From: Aestuariirhabdus haliotis
GTDB lineage: Bacteria; Pseudomonadota; Gammaproteobacteria; Pseudomonadales; Aestuariirhabdaceae
Length of the DNA stretch: 64,000 bases
Direction of reading: 5' to 3'
Assembly: GCF_023509475.1 (NCBI RefSeq)
Contig: NZ_JAKSDZ010000001.1
Span: forward strand, 186,001-250,000
Made by a program: the position numbers and the translations under genes. Positions 30,619-41,922 of the stretch are shown piece by piece (the stretch's first letter is position 1; each line of letters starts with the position of its first letter). Under the pieces are notes generated by a model, which was given only the letters and a program-made list of their open reading frames with translations, searched no databases and had not been told where the DNA came from.

Positions 30619-32292
30619 TTACTTGGCGCTCGCTTGAGCCTCAATCTGTCGTGTAATCATCCATTGCTGGAGTATCGACAGCAAGTTGTTAACCACCCAG
30701 TACAGTACAAGGCCTGACGGGAACCAGAGGAAGAAGAAAGTAAAGATGATAGGCATCATCTTCATGACGCGTGCCTGAATAGGATCGGGAGGCGTCGGGT
30801 TCAACTGTTGTTGAACAAACATAGAGGCACCCATGATCAGTGGCAGAATGAAGTAAGGATCCATTTGCGAGAGATCATCGATCCAGAGCATGAAGGGCGC
30901 TTGGCGTAACTCGACACTTTCCAGCAGCGTCCAGTAGAGAGCGATAAATACAGGCATTTGAACCAGAATAGGAAGACAGCCGCCAAGCGGGTTGATCTTC
31001 TCTTTCTTATAGAGCTCCATCATTGCCTGGCTCATCTTTTGACGATCATCGCCAAACTGTTCTTTCAGGCTGGCCAGCATTGGGGAAACGCGTCGCATGT
31101 TAGCCATAGAACGGTAGCTGGCGGCGGACAAAGGATAGAACAGAGCTTTGACCAAAACGGTCAAGAGGATAATCGCCCATCCCCAATTACCCACCATGGA
31201 GTGTATAAAGGTCAGGATGTAGAACAGCGGTTGAGCAATAAACCACAGGATGCCGTAATCCACCGTAAGCTCAAGACCCGGAGACAATGCTTCCAGGCGA
31301 TCCTGCAGCTTGGGTCCAACATAGAGTGAGGCGCTGACCTCTGCACTTTTTCCGGGTTCTACTTCCAGAGCACTGTCGACAAAACCTATGATATTGTCGC
31401 CATTGCCCGCGGTTCTGGTTTGGTAGGTGTGCGAATTGCTGGCATCCGGTACCCAGGCAGCAACAAAGTAATGTTGTAAAATAGCCGCGTAGCCACCGTC
31501 CACGGTTTCTTTAAATGGGCTGTCTTTAAAGTCGCCGAATGCCAGTTTCTTGTAGGGTTCGTCCGAACTGCGAACTGCGGCTCCGAGATAAGTACTGAAG
31601 CTGGTCGCGGAACCCTGGTTACTGGGATCACCAGAATTATCCCGCTTGAGCTGGGCATAAAAATTGGCTTTCCAGGCTTCAGAACCTGCGTTATTAATCA
31701 GGTGCTTAACCGCTATATCATACTGACCCCGACGCAATTCATAACGCTTGGTGATAGTGACACTGTCTTGTACCAACTGCAGGTCAACGGTGAGTGCGTC
31801 TTCGCCTTCGACTAACTCGTAACTTGCCTTACCGCTACTGTATAGAGGGTGGCCATTACGGTCTGGGCCGTCGCGCCCGGTTAGTCCGCTCTGTGCAACG
31901 AAAGTGCGCTGTTGAGTGCGTTCAAGCAACACAAACGGCTGGTCAGGATTTTCTTTATGTTGAGGGTAATCGAGCAGGGCGACTTTGACGATGTCTCCGC
32001 CTCTAGGATCGATCTCGAGTTGCATCAGATCCGTAGTGACTGTGATCAGATTGCCGCTTGCTTGTTGGGTTTGTGCCACAGGCATGGTATCGGTGCTATC
32101 GACCGGAGTGGGAGCATCTGAATTCGTATTTGATTCGGTTTCCGCTGTAATAGCAGGCAACGCGGGGTTGCTCAGGGTTGCATGCTCGATTGGGGTCTCT
32201 GGAGCTCGGTTGAAGTCATTGTTCCACTGTAATATCAGTAGATAGCCAACAACCGCCAGTGCTACGACGAGGATAGTTCTTTGCAAATCCAT
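30619..32292 (-). CDS. yidC: Membrane protein insertase YidC
   Basis: A 557-residue YidC that inserts and folds inner-membrane proteins. It has an N-terminal membrane helix (TILVVALAVVGYLLILQW), a large periplasmic domain, and a C-terminal five-helix core with GNWGWAIILLTVLVKALFYPLSAASYRSM, NPLGGCLPILVQMPVFIALYWTLL and the FPSGLVLYWVVNNLLSILQQW hairpin. It has its own upstream promoter and is flanked by terminators on both sides, so it is probably monocistronic. YidD is absent from the usual place. Confidence 0.97.
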   Translation of the reverse strand: MDLQRTILVVALAVVGYLLILQWNNDFNRAPETPIEHATLSNPALPAITAETESNTNSDAPTPVDSTDTMPVAQTQQASGNLITVTTDLMQLEIDPRGGDIVKVALLDYPQHKENPDQPFVLLERTQQRTFVAQSGLTGRDGPDRNGHPLYSSGKASYELVEGEDALTVDLQLVQDSVTITKRYELRRGQYDIAVKHLINNAGSEAWKANFYAQLKRDNSGDPSNQGSATSFSTYLGAAVRSSDEPYKKLAFGDFKDSPFKETVDGGYAAILQHYFVAAWVPDASNSHTYQTRTAGNGDNIIGFVDSALEVEPGKSAEVSASLYVGPKLQDRLEALSPGLELTVDYGILWFIAQPLFYILTFIHSMVGNWGWAIILLTVLVKALFYPLSAASYRSMANMRRVSPMLASLKEQFGDDRQKMSQAMMELYKKEKINPLGGCLPILVQMPVFIALYWTLLESVELRQAPFMLWIDDLSQMDPYFILPLIMGASMFVQQQLNPTPPDPIQARVMKMMPIIFTFFFLWFPSGLVLYWVVNNLLSILQQWMITRQIEAQASAK

Positions 32293-32350
32293 GGAATACT
32301 AGCCGTTTTTTGGGTGAATATCGGGCTGCAGATTGCAGCGGAAAGGCAGC

Positions 32351-32356
32351 ATTATA
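32351..32356 (-). promoter_or_regulatory. Candidate -10 element for yidC
   Basis: A perfect TATAAT on the minus strand lies about 60 bases before the yidC start, in the 178-base gap after rnpA. The -35 region is poor, so confidence is moderate. A promoter here is expected because the rnpA terminator blocks read-through. Confidence 0.5.
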
Positions 32357-32441
32357 CGTGATATTGATCCTTTTCCATCCCCCCAACCTTAGTGGCATGC
32401 CAAAAAGGCTGAAGACTGTACAATAGTTAAGGATCAGCCAT

Positions 32442-32472
32442 AAAAAAAGACGTGATTTACACGTCTTTTTTT
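32442..32472 (-). terminator. Terminator after rnpA
   Basis: AAAAAAAGACGTG and CACGTCTTTTTTT form a 13-bp stem around a 5-base loop, with A- and T-runs making it usable on both strands. The rnpA stop codon overlaps its edge. It separates rpmH-rnpA from yidC. Confidence 0.88.
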
Positions 32473-32866
32473 ATGGGGTTGGCAAGGTCTGTGATTTCTG
32501 GCTTCGCTGCTGAAGCCTTTGCCACTGCTTGATAAGAAGGCCCGATATTTCCGGGTTGTCTTTCCTATCGATTCCCTTGCGGGCTAGTATCACTATATCC
32601 AGCCCTTTGAGTTCAGCCTGATGGTGGCGGAAGGATTCTCGAATAAGACGCTTGATTCGGTTACGCGATACCGCAAACCGAACATTCTTCTTGGCGATAA
32701 CCAAACCCAATCGAGGGTAGTCATAGCTATTGCGTCGAGACAGTATCAGCAAGTTGGAGTGCGATACCTTAAACTCGGCGCCATCGAAAACTCGTTTGTA
32801 GTCAGCGGCTTTAAGAAGACGCAGGCTACGGTCGAATCCTACCTTGTTGCCAATAGCGGCTGTCAC
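32471..32866 (-). CDS. rnpA: Ribonuclease P protein component
   Basis: A 131-residue RNase P protein, needed with the RNase P RNA for tRNA 5' maturation. The conserved RNR motif is in FAVSRNRIKRLIRESFR, and RLGLVIAKKNVR precedes it. The start is a GTG just 6 bases after rpmH, giving the classic rpmH-rnpA pair. Confidence 0.95.
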   Translation of the reverse strand: MTAAIGNKVGFDRSLRLLKAADYKRVFDGAEFKVSHSNLLILSRRNSYDYPRLGLVIAKKNVRFAVSRNRIKRLIRESFRHHQAELKGLDIVILARKGIDRKDNPEISGLLIKQWQRLQQRSQKSQTLPTP

Positions 32867-32872
32867 TCAAAC

Positions 32873-33007
32873 TTAGGCTGCGAGTTGCTTGCGGCCTTTA
32901 GCTCTGCGACGCTTGATAACAAGACGGCCATTTTTAGTAGCCATACGAGCACGGAAACCGTGAGTACGCTTGCGCTTCAGAACGCTGGGTTGAAAGGTTC
33001 TTTTCAT
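32873..33007 (-). CDS. rpmH: 50S ribosomal protein L34
   Basis: A 44-residue, strongly basic protein beginning [20 protein letters not shown] and containing [17 protein letters not shown], unmistakably L34. AGG lies about 10 bases before the ATG. It leads the rpmH-rnpA operon and diverges from dnaA. Confidence 0.98.
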   Translation of the reverse strand: MKRTFQPSVLKRKRTHGFRARMATKNGRLVIKRRRAKGRKQLAA

Positions 33008-33073
33008 GATTCAGTTACCTGTAACTTACGCGAGTAAACTCTAGCAGGACGAGACCCCACTTGAGGACGCGCA

Positions 33074-33102
33074 ATTTTAGGGAATTTGTCATGGGGCGTC
33101 AA
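33074..33102 (-). promoter_or_regulatory. Promoter of rpmH-rnpA
   Basis: On the minus strand TTGACG (33097-33102) and TAAAAT (33074-33079) are 17 bases apart, about 67 bases before the L34 start. A second extended -10, TAGTATAAT, lies further upstream with its TATAAT at 33162-33167. Confidence 0.75.
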
Positions 33103-33219
33103 TGGTTTAGGCGGCTATGGACTAGCTATTTTTTGATCACCTATATCTAGTACTTTCCAGCATTATACTACCCATATCTGGGCTTTTTTCTTATCGCTTA
33201 AGAACCTGTCTCTGCTTTT

Positions 33220-33395
33220 TTATTCACAAACTTATCCACTTTCTATTTTTGTTGCATCTCAATATTAGATTTATATGTAACATACTGATAAGTAAAGACT
33301 AATTACTCTTTTTTGACTGGGTTTTCATATTCTGTTGTGTGGATAAGTGGTTTGGAAGCAGGTAGAATTAACAACCTTATCCATATTTATCCAAA
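33220..33395. other. DnaA-box cluster upstream of dnaA (Pseudomonas-type oriC candidate)
   Basis: The 407-base gap 33008-33414 between divergent rpmH and dnaA is AT-rich and contains five DnaA boxes: TTATTCACA (33220-33228), TTATCCACT (33232-33240), TGTGGATAA (33338-33346, perfect on the minus strand), TTATCCATA (33377-33385) and TTATCCAAA (33387-33395). In Pseudomonas this interval is the recognised oriC. The transcription direction also switches here. The boxes nearest dnaA could additionally repress it. Confidence 0.75.
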
Positions 33396-33414
33396 GCCCT
33401 TCCGGAGTCCAATA

Positions 33415-34977
33415 GTGCCTAACGATCTGTGGCAACAGAGCCTTGCCATTTTGCAGGATGAGCTTCCTGCGCAACAGTTCAATACCTGGATTCGCCCTTT
33501 AAAGGTAGAGGTAGAGAATAATGTTATTACCTTATTAGCTCCGAATCGTTTCGTGCTTGAATGGGTGGGTGATAAGTTTCTTAATCGTATTCGCGAAGTT
33601 GTTCAGGAGCTAGGCGCAGACTATAGCCCGGAAGTTCATATGGCGGTTGCTAACAGGACCCCTACCTTTTCATCCAGAGGTGGTCATACGGGTACTGTTC
33701 CTGTTGACCGTGGAGAGCGCAGTGAAGGTTACCGATCCAGAGTGCAAGCTCATTCTCGGGGCGCTTCCATCACCCAGAGGGACTCCTTACCCGGTCAATC
33801 GCAGCCGTCCTCCCGCACAGTGGGGCAGAGCCCTTCTTCAGCAATAAGCACTATTTCAGCTCAAGAATCACCGATTATTACAAGTTCGACTCCACCACCA
33901 ACCTCGCCACCTCCTTCTGGAAAACGTGTTGTTGAGGTGGAAGGCGGAATCAAGCACAACAGTTCCCTTAATACATCCTTTGTCTTTAACAGCTTTGTAG
34001 AGGGTAAATCGAACCAACTGGCTTTGGCTGCCGCCAAGCAAGTGGCTGAAAATCCTGGGGCGGCTTATAACCCACTTTTCCTCTACGGTGGTGTGGGTCT
34101 CGGTAAAACTCACTTGATGCATGCGGTTGGAAACCATATAGCTGACCTTAACCCCAATGCCAAGGTCATTTTTGTTACCAGTGAGCGTTTCGTTGCGGAT
34201 ATGGTTAAGGCCCTGCAACTTAATGCGATTAATGACTTTAAACGCTTTTACCGTTCTGTCGATGCCTTGCTAATCGACGATATACAGTTTTTTGCCAATA
34301 AAGAGCGTTCACAGGAAGAGTTTTTCCATACGTTTAACGCTCTTCTTGAGGGTGGGCAACAGATGATTCTCACCTGCGATCGCTACCCTAAGGAGATCAA
34401 TGGGCTCGAAGAGCGCTTAAAGTCTCGTTTCGGTTGGGGATTGACGGTGGCTGTTGAACCCCCTGAGCTGGAGACCCGTGTCGCTATCTTGATGAAGAAA
34501 GCAGAACAGGTTCAGATCGAACTGCCTCATGATTGTGCCTTCTTTATCGGTCAGCGAATCCGTTCCAATGTGCGAGATCTCGAGGGTGCCCTCAAGCGAG
34601 TTATTGCCAGCGCACGCTTTATGGGACGGGACATTTCCATCGAATTGATTCGCGAAAGCCTCAAGGATCTGATTGCCCTGCAAGAGAAACAGGTCAGCAT
34701 CGACAATATTCAGCGCACCGTAGCAGAATACTATAAGATCAAGATCTCGGATCTATTATCCAAGCGCCGAAGTCGCTCCATTGCCAGGCCTCGACAGGTA
34801 GCTATGGCGCTTTCCAAGGAGGTCACCAATCATAGCTTGCCGGAGATAGGCGATGCTTTTGGCGGCAGAGATCACACCACGGTCCTTCATGCCTGCCGGA
34901 AGGTGAAAGAACTCACCGAAACCGACAGCGAAATTCGGGAAGATTACAAAAGTCTGTTACGTTCGTTGACCACCTGA
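33415..34977 (+). CDS. dnaA: Chromosomal replication initiator DnaA
   Basis: A 520-residue DnaA. Domain I ([20 protein letters not shown]) binds DnaB; domain II is a long serine/proline/threonine-rich linker (about 100-190); domain III has Walker [11 protein letters not shown] near residue 225 and Walker [10 protein letters not shown] near 284; domain IV ends with [16 protein letters not shown], the DnaA-box-binding helix-turn-helix. The start is GTG 33415, with CGGAG 7 bases before it; the frame extends upstream but only into the DnaA-box region. Confidence 0.98.
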   Translation: MPNDLWQQSLAILQDELPAQQFNTWIRPLKVEVENNVITLLAPNRFVLEWVGDKFLNRIREVVQELGADYSPEVHMAVANRTPTFSSRGGHTGTVPVDRGERSEGYRSRVQAHSRGASITQRDSLPGQSQPSSRTVGQSPSSAISTISAQESPIITSSTPPPTSPPPSGKRVVEVEGGIKHNSSLNTSFVFNSFVEGKSNQLALAAAKQVAENPGAAYNPLFLYGGVGLGKTHLMHAVGNHIADLNPNAKVIFVTSERFVADMVKALQLNAINDFKRFYRSVDALLIDDIQFFANKERSQEEFFHTFNALLEGGQQMILTCDRYPKEINGLEERLKSRFGWGLTVAVEPPELETRVAILMKKAEQVQIELPHDCAFFIGQRIRSNVRDLEGALKRVIASARFMGRDISIELIRESLKDLIALQEKQVSIDNIQRTVAEYYKIKISDLLSKRRSRSIARPRQVAMALSKEVTNHSLPEIGDAFGGRDHTTVLHACRKVKELTETDSEIREDYKSLLRSLTT

Positions 34978-35089
34978 TCGCCAAACTGGTAATAATCACT
35001 TTTAACGAAAAACTACGCCGACTTTGATCGCTTAGCAGTTTAAAATAACCATCAAATTACTTTGTACCGGGACTGAACAGAGAAAGACT

Positions 35090-36193
35090 ATGAAACTGAC
35101 CATTAGCCGTGAAGCACTTATCAGGCCACTGCAACTTGTTGCTGGTGTCGTAGAGCGTAGACAAACCTTACCGGTTCTTTCTAATGTGCTATTGGTGGTC
35201 GAGGGCAACCAACTCTCGCTGACCGGTACTGACCTTGAAGTGGAATTGGTTGGTCGTGTAGAACTTGAACACCCCGCCGAAGAGGGTGAGATCACGGTTC
35301 CTGCCAGGAAGTTAATGGATATCTGCAAAGCGCTTCCCGATACGGCTCTGATCGAACTCACCCAGGACGATCAAAAGCTTATCGTTAAGTCGGGTCGTAG
35401 TCGTTTTTCCCTATCTACCCTTCCCGCTACGGAATTTCCGAGTGTTGAGGAAAGTGCTGATTCTCTCAACTTCTCTATAGAACAGCAGAAACTTCGTCGC
35501 TTGATCGACCGCACCGGGTTTGCGATGGCTCAGCAAGATGTCCGTTATTACCTTAACGGGCTTTTGTTTGAAATCAATAACGGCAGCCTGCGCGCGGTAG
35601 CAACGGATGGTCATCGATTGGCACTTTGCACGGTAGAAGCCGACAGTACTGTGCAGGACAAACATCAGGTTATTGTTCCCCGTAAAGGTATTATGGAGTT
35701 GGCTCGTTTGCTTACCGAAGGCCCCCAGGCCGTTACCCTGTCGCTGGGTACCAATCACATTCGCGCCAATACAGGTTCTTTTACCTTTACGTCCAAATTG
35801 GTTGACGGAAAATTCCCGGATTACGACCGAGTACTGCCTAAAGGTGGCGATAAAACGGTTATCGGTGATCGGCAAATGCTTCGCCAGGCGTTTAACCGGA
35901 CCGCTATTTTGTCCAATGAGAAGTACCGTGGTATCCGCCTGGTTCTTACGGATGGTAGTCTGACCCTCACAGCCAACAACCCTGAGCAGGAAGAAGCCCA
36001 GGAAGAAGTATCAGTGAATTATCAGGGTGATAGCCTGGAGATCGGCTTTAACGTTAGCTACGTGCTGGATGTGCTCTCGGTACTCAGTGGTGACAATGTT
36101 AAATTCACCATGGCAGATCCGAACAGTTCTGCACTGCTGGAGGAGGAAGAGAATAGCGATTCTCTCTACGTCGTTATGCCGATGCGACTTTAA
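35090..36193 (+). CDS. dnaN: DNA polymerase III beta sliding clamp
   Basis: A 367-residue beta clamp with MKLTISREALIRPLQLVAGVVERRQTL split across the first strand, RYYLNGLLFEI, ATDGHRLALC and the C-terminal YVVMPMRL that forms part of the protein-binding pocket. It lies 112 bases after dnaA, in the dnaA-dnaN-recF-gyrB order. Confidence 0.99.
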   Translation: MKLTISREALIRPLQLVAGVVERRQTLPVLSNVLLVVEGNQLSLTGTDLEVELVGRVELEHPAEEGEITVPARKLMDICKALPDTALIELTQDDQKLIVKSGRSRFSLSTLPATEFPSVEESADSLNFSIEQQKLRRLIDRTGFAMAQQDVRYYLNGLLFEINNGSLRAVATDGHRLALCTVEADSTVQDKHQVIVPRKGIMELARLLTEGPQAVTLSLGTNHIRANTGSFTFTSKLVDGKFPDYDRVLPKGGDKTVIGDRQMLRQAFNRTAILSNEKYRGIRLVLTDGSLTLTANNPEQEEAQEEVSVNYQGDSLEIGFNVSYVLDVLSVLSGDNVKFTMADPNSSALLEEEENSDSLYVVMPMRL

Positions 36194-36220
36194 GCGGCCT
36201 TATAACTTCGTAGATATTTT

Positions 36221-37348
36221 ATGCCTCTTTCCCGTATTCGGGTAAACCAGCTGCGTAACCTTCAGGAAGCGCAGCTCTCCCCTTCCCCTCGCGTTAACAT
36301 AATCACCGGTCAAAATGGCAGTGGCAAGACCTCTGTCCTCGAAGCCATACACCTTCTCGGTCTAGCACGCTCTTTTCGAAGTACAAAACTGAAACCCATT
36401 ATTCGTAATGGGGAGCGTGACTGTGTTGTATTTGGTGAGCTTACACAGAATCAATCGATACACCGCCTTGGTGTAAAGCGCAGTATCGATGGTAGCGGTG
36501 AGTTGCGCATCGACGGTGCGCCTCAGCGTGCGGCCTCCTCCCTCGCAGAACTATTGCCACTGCAATTAATCACTCCTGACAGCTTTATGTTATTAACGGG
36601 TGGCCCCAAACCCAGACGCCAGTTTATTGATTGGGGAGTGTTTCACGTGGAACACCGCTTTATTAGTTTGTGGAAGCACTTTCAGGGAGCATTAAAACAG
36701 CGTAATCACTTGCTTAGATATGGTAAAATTGACAGTTCTGTGTTGTCCGTGTGGGATGCAGAGCTTTGTAAAAATGCGCCTTTGCTAGATGAGATGAGGC
36801 AAGCCTATTTTAAACAGTTGGCGCCTCTGTTTCGTGAGATCGCCCAGCGTTTTGATTTGGGGGTTGATGAGCAAGAGCTGACGTTGCTCTATCATCGCGG
36901 TTGGGACAGTAAGGCCAGTTATGAAGAAGTGCTCGAAAAAAACTACGAGCGTGATCTCAAATCCGGCTATACCCATATGGGCCCCCACAGATCTGATCTT
37001 TACATACGGGTTGGGCGATCAAATGCGATCGATCGTCTTTCTCGTGGCCAGCAAAAGGTGCTGGTTTGTGCCTTGAAGTTGGCCCAGGCCCGCCTGTTCC
37101 AACAGCTGATGGAACGAGCAACTGTATTTTTGGTGGACGACCTCGCGGCTGAGCTGGATAAGCATCACCGACAAGTACTTTGTGATGAGCTGGCTAAACT
37201 GGATTGTCAGGTGTTTGTCACCTGTATAGAACAAAGCTCACTGGCGGGCATGTGGCCAGATGATGCAAGGATTAAAGTGTTTCACGTGGAACATGGGAAT
37301 ATCTCAGAGTCGAACCAGCATAAAACAGGTTCACAACAGGAGTCTTGA
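36221..37348 (+). CDS. recF: DNA replication and repair protein RecF
   Basis: A 375-residue RecF, an SMC-like ATPase that helps load RecA at gaps. Walker A is GQNGSGKTS near residue 30, the signature is LSRGQQKVLVCALKLAQARL, and Walker B is VFLVDDLAAELD. The gene also carries two parS sites, which encode the hexapeptide VFHVEH twice (about residues 139-145 and near the C terminus). It abuts gyrB with no gap. No clear Shine-Dalgarno is seen; it may be coupled to dnaN. Confidence 0.97.
   Translation: MPLSRIRVNQLRNLQEAQLSPSPRVNIITGQNGSGKTSVLEAIHLLGLARSFRSTKLKPIIRNGERDCVVFGELTQNQSIHRLGVKRSIDGSGELRIDGAPQRAASSLAELLPLQLITPDSFMLLTGGPKPRRQFIDWGVFHVEHRFISLWKHFQGALKQRNHLLRYGKIDSSVLSVWDAELCKNAPLLDEMRQAYFKQLAPLFREIAQRFDLGVDEQELTLLYHRGWDSKASYEEVLEKNYERDLKSGYTHMGPHRSDLYIRVGRSNAIDRLSRGQQKVLVCALKLAQARLFQQLMERATVFLVDDLAAELDKHHRQVLCDELAKLDCQVFVTCIEQSSLAGMWPDDARIKVFHVEHGNISESNQHKTGSQQES
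36639..36654. promoter_or_regulatory. parS site 1, inside recF
   Basis: TGTTTCACGTGGAACA matches the conserved bacterial parS 16-mer TGTTTCACGTGAAACA at 15 of 16 positions and is symmetric except for one base pair. ParB is expected to load here. It lies about 11 kb from parB. Confidence 0.9.
37278..37293. promoter_or_regulatory. parS site 2, inside recF
   Basis: An exact second copy of the parS 16-mer TGTTTCACGTGGAACA, 639 bases after the first, in the same recF reading frame and near its 3' end. It lies about 70 bases before gyrB. Confidence 0.9.
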
Positions 37349-39763
<2,415 letters not shown>

Positions 39764-39820
39764 TTCCTTACAAATCAGTAGCTTGCTTTGATTAAGCGTT
39801 ATTGATGTGACGGTCCTGGT

Positions 39821-39851
39821 AAAGCGCTCCAAGTTCGGGGCGCTTTTTTTT
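39821..39851 (+). terminator. Rho-independent terminator after gyrB
   Basis: AAAGCGCTCC pairs with GGGGCGCTTT (10 bp with one G-T pair, 6-base loop), followed by eight Ts counted from the end of the stem. It lies 57 bases after gyrB. Confidence 0.93.
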
Positions 39852-39951
39852 GAAGAACGAAAAGTGTTGATACTGGTTTGGTGGTGGGTAAAGGTTATCC
39901 GTGAACTGGCCAGTCCTCTATAATTCGTGATTTTTCATATGGGTAAAATTT

Positions 39952-40527
39952 ATGTCAACCGAAGCTGAATTGCAGGCTCGAAGTGAATCCCGGTGTGAGC
40001 TCTGTACCTCAACCGATAGCCTTCAGGTTTATCCTGTCCCCCCGACATCCAATGGCACGGCTGCGCAATCGGTCTTAGTATGTGCCACCTGCAGTGAACA
40101 GCTGGATAACCCGGAGCGCATCAATGCAAACCATTGGCGTTGTCTGAATGACAGTATGTGGAGTCAGGTGCCAGCGGTTCAGGTGTTGGCCTGGCGCATG
40201 TTGCATCGGCTTCGATCGGAGGGTTGGCCGCAGGATCTTCTGGATATGCTGTACCTGGACGAAGAAACCCTGGCCTGGGCCAAAGCAGAGAATGAAGCAG
40301 GGGCTGAGGAAACGGTTGTCCATAAGGATTGCAACGGAGTGTCGCTGGCGGCGGGTGACACGGTTACCCTGACCAAGGATCTGACCGTAAAAGGGGCCGG
40401 TTTTACGGCCAAGCGAGGGACAGCCGTCAGAGGTATTTCACTGGTTCAGGACAATCAGGAACAGATTGAAGGTCGCGTGAATGGTCAGCGAATTGTTATC
40501 CTGACCAGGTTTGTAAAACGCTCCTAG
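39952..40527 (+). CDS. PhnA/YjdM-domain protein
   Basis: A 191-residue protein of the PhnA/YjdM family: a zinc-ribbon-like N terminus (CELCTS ... VCATCSEQ) and the C-terminal domain VHKDCNGVSLAAGDTVTLTKDLTVKGAGF. Despite its name the family is not proven to act on phosphonates and no phosphonate genes are nearby. A TATAAT at 39919-39924 could be its -10. It converges on plsC. Confidence 0.85.
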   Translation: MSTEAELQARSESRCELCTSTDSLQVYPVPPTSNGTAAQSVLVCATCSEQLDNPERINANHWRCLNDSMWSQVPAVQVLAWRMLHRLRSEGWPQDLLDMLYLDEETLAWAKAENEAGAEETVVHKDCNGVSLAAGDTVTLTKDLTVKGAGFTAKRGTAVRGISLVQDNQEQIEGRVNGQRIVILTRFVKRS

Positions 40528-40547
40528 CAAGCTGTTAAAGCTCCGGA

Positions 40548-41306
40548 TTAGCCTTGCTGCTCGTTGAGTACGCCGGGTGCGGGCTGGTTATGATCCAGGC
40601 CTTCGAGGGTACTGTGGATCCAGTTTTCCGCTTCGACAGTAATCTGTTTACTGTTTTTACCTTCGCAGTCGATCAGTGGCCCGATAACAACATCAATGGT
40701 GCCGGGCTGCTTGATCCATGCCCCCTTGCCAGGCCAGCAATGACCGGCGTTATGGGCAATCGGTAAGACCGGCTTGCCACTGCGTGTCGCCATCGCAGCT
40801 GCGCCCTGAGTAAAGCGCCCTGGGTGGCCGGCGGGTTTACGGGTTCCTTCAGGGAAAACCAAAACCCAGACATCATCTTTTAAATAATCTGTTCCAATTT
40901 GGATAATCTTCAAAAGGGCTTTCTTGGGGTTACCTCTATCGATGGGGATGGCGCCCAACAAGCGGAACGCCCAGCCGAAAAAGGGAATCAGCATCAGCTC
41001 TTGCTTTACCACTGTCGCTTGAGGGGTAAACAGGGTTTGCAGGAAAAAGGTTTCCCAGGTGCTTTGGTGATTGGCAGCAATAACGGCGGGAACCTCAGGA
41101 ATGTTTTCCTGGCCATGAATCCGATAACGGATACCGCAGATATAGCGGCAGAGCAGCATGGAGCCTTTGCCATAGGGAGTAACAAAGCGAGTATGGCGCT
41201 GCTTCTTGGGAACTACTGGTGAAAAAATGATAACGCAGCAGGAGATAAACACAGTCCATAGGCTAAGTAACAGGTAAAACAGCAATGTTCGAACCAGAGA
41301 GACCAT
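40548..41306 (-). CDS. plsC: 1-acyl-sn-glycerol-3-phosphate acyltransferase
   Basis: A 252-residue membrane acyltransferase for phospholipid synthesis (lysophosphatidate to phosphatidate). It has N-terminal hydrophobic segments and the motifs AANHQSTWET and FPEGTRKPAGHPGRF. The catalytic H-x4-D is H-x4-E here, which I believe is common in this subgroup. The ATG at 41306 starts 2 bases after the gmhB stop; a GTG 12 bases upstream would overlap gmhB and sit too close to the AAGGAG. Confidence 0.92.
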   Translation of the reverse strand: MVSLVRTLLFYLLLSLWTVFISCCVIIFSPVVPKKQRHTRFVTPYGKGSMLLCRYICGIRYRIHGQENIPEVPAVIAANHQSTWETFFLQTLFTPQATVVKQELMLIPFFGWAFRLLGAIPIDRGNPKKALLKIIQIGTDYLKDDVWVLVFPEGTRKPAGHPGRFTQGAAAMATRSGKPVLPIAHNAGHCWPGKGAWIKQPGTIDVVIGPLIDCEGKNSKQITVEAENWIHSTLEGLDHNQPAPGVLNEQQG

Positions 41307-41308
41307 GC

Positions 41309-41857
41309 TTAACAGCACTCCTTTGCTAACAGCGCGGTAGAGAAGGCTTCTAGGCTATCGTAAACCTGAGCTTGATCCAATAACGAATCTCCCTTTGCGA
41401 GAGTTCGTTCACCCTTACCGGTACGAACCAAAACTGGTAGTGAGCCCTTACTGACCCCTGCCTGTAAGTCCCGTAAGGAGTCGCCTACCATATAACTGCC
41501 TTTGGCACTGACACCCAGAGCCTGCTCGATGGTATCGATAAGGCCACTGGCTGGCTTGCGACAGGCACAGCCGTCATCCGGTGCGTGTGGGCAATAAGCA
41601 ATGTGGTCGATGGAGCCCCCGGCGGCTTCGACCAGAGCAACCAACCGCTGATGCATGGCATCAAGGTCGGATTGCTGAAAATAGCCGCGACCCAATCCCG
41701 ACTGGTTGGTGGCAATAGCAATGCTGTAACCAGCCTGACTGAGCTTTGCGATGGCCTCGATGCTGCCGGGAATAGGGATCCATTCCGCCAGTGATTTCAC
41801 ATAGTCATCGGAGTCCTGATTAATAACACCGTCACGATCAAGAATGATAAGAGCCAT
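41309..41857 (-). CDS. gmhB: D-glycero-beta-D-manno-heptose 1,7-bisphosphate 7-phosphatase
   Basis: A 182-residue HAD-family phosphatase of ADP-heptose synthesis for the lipopolysaccharide core. The nucleophile motif ILDRDGVINQDS, NQSGLGRGYF, the zinc-binding CPHAPDDGCACRKPASG and MVGDSLRDLQAG are all present. It is 65 bases downstream of glyS and feeds into plsC. Confidence 0.94.
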   Translation of the reverse strand: MALIILDRDGVINQDSDDYVKSLAEWIPIPGSIEAIAKLSQAGYSIAIATNQSGLGRGYFQQSDLDAMHQRLVALVEAAGGSIDHIAYCPHAPDDGCACRKPASGLIDTIEQALGVSAKGSYMVGDSLRDLQAGVSKGSLPVLVRTGKGERTLAKGDSLLDQAQVYDSLEAFSTALLAKECC

Positions 41858-41922
41858 ATCAGTACCTCTGAGCCATCGGGATTTTCCGCTGAGCCACCCG
41901 ATATAGGGCGGCTCGCGTGAAA

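Noticed and set aside
33313-33414. N-terminal extension of the DnaA reading frame
   Set aside because: The 34 extra residues fall in the DnaA-box region, resemble no DnaA, and GTG 33415 has a good Shine-Dalgarno.
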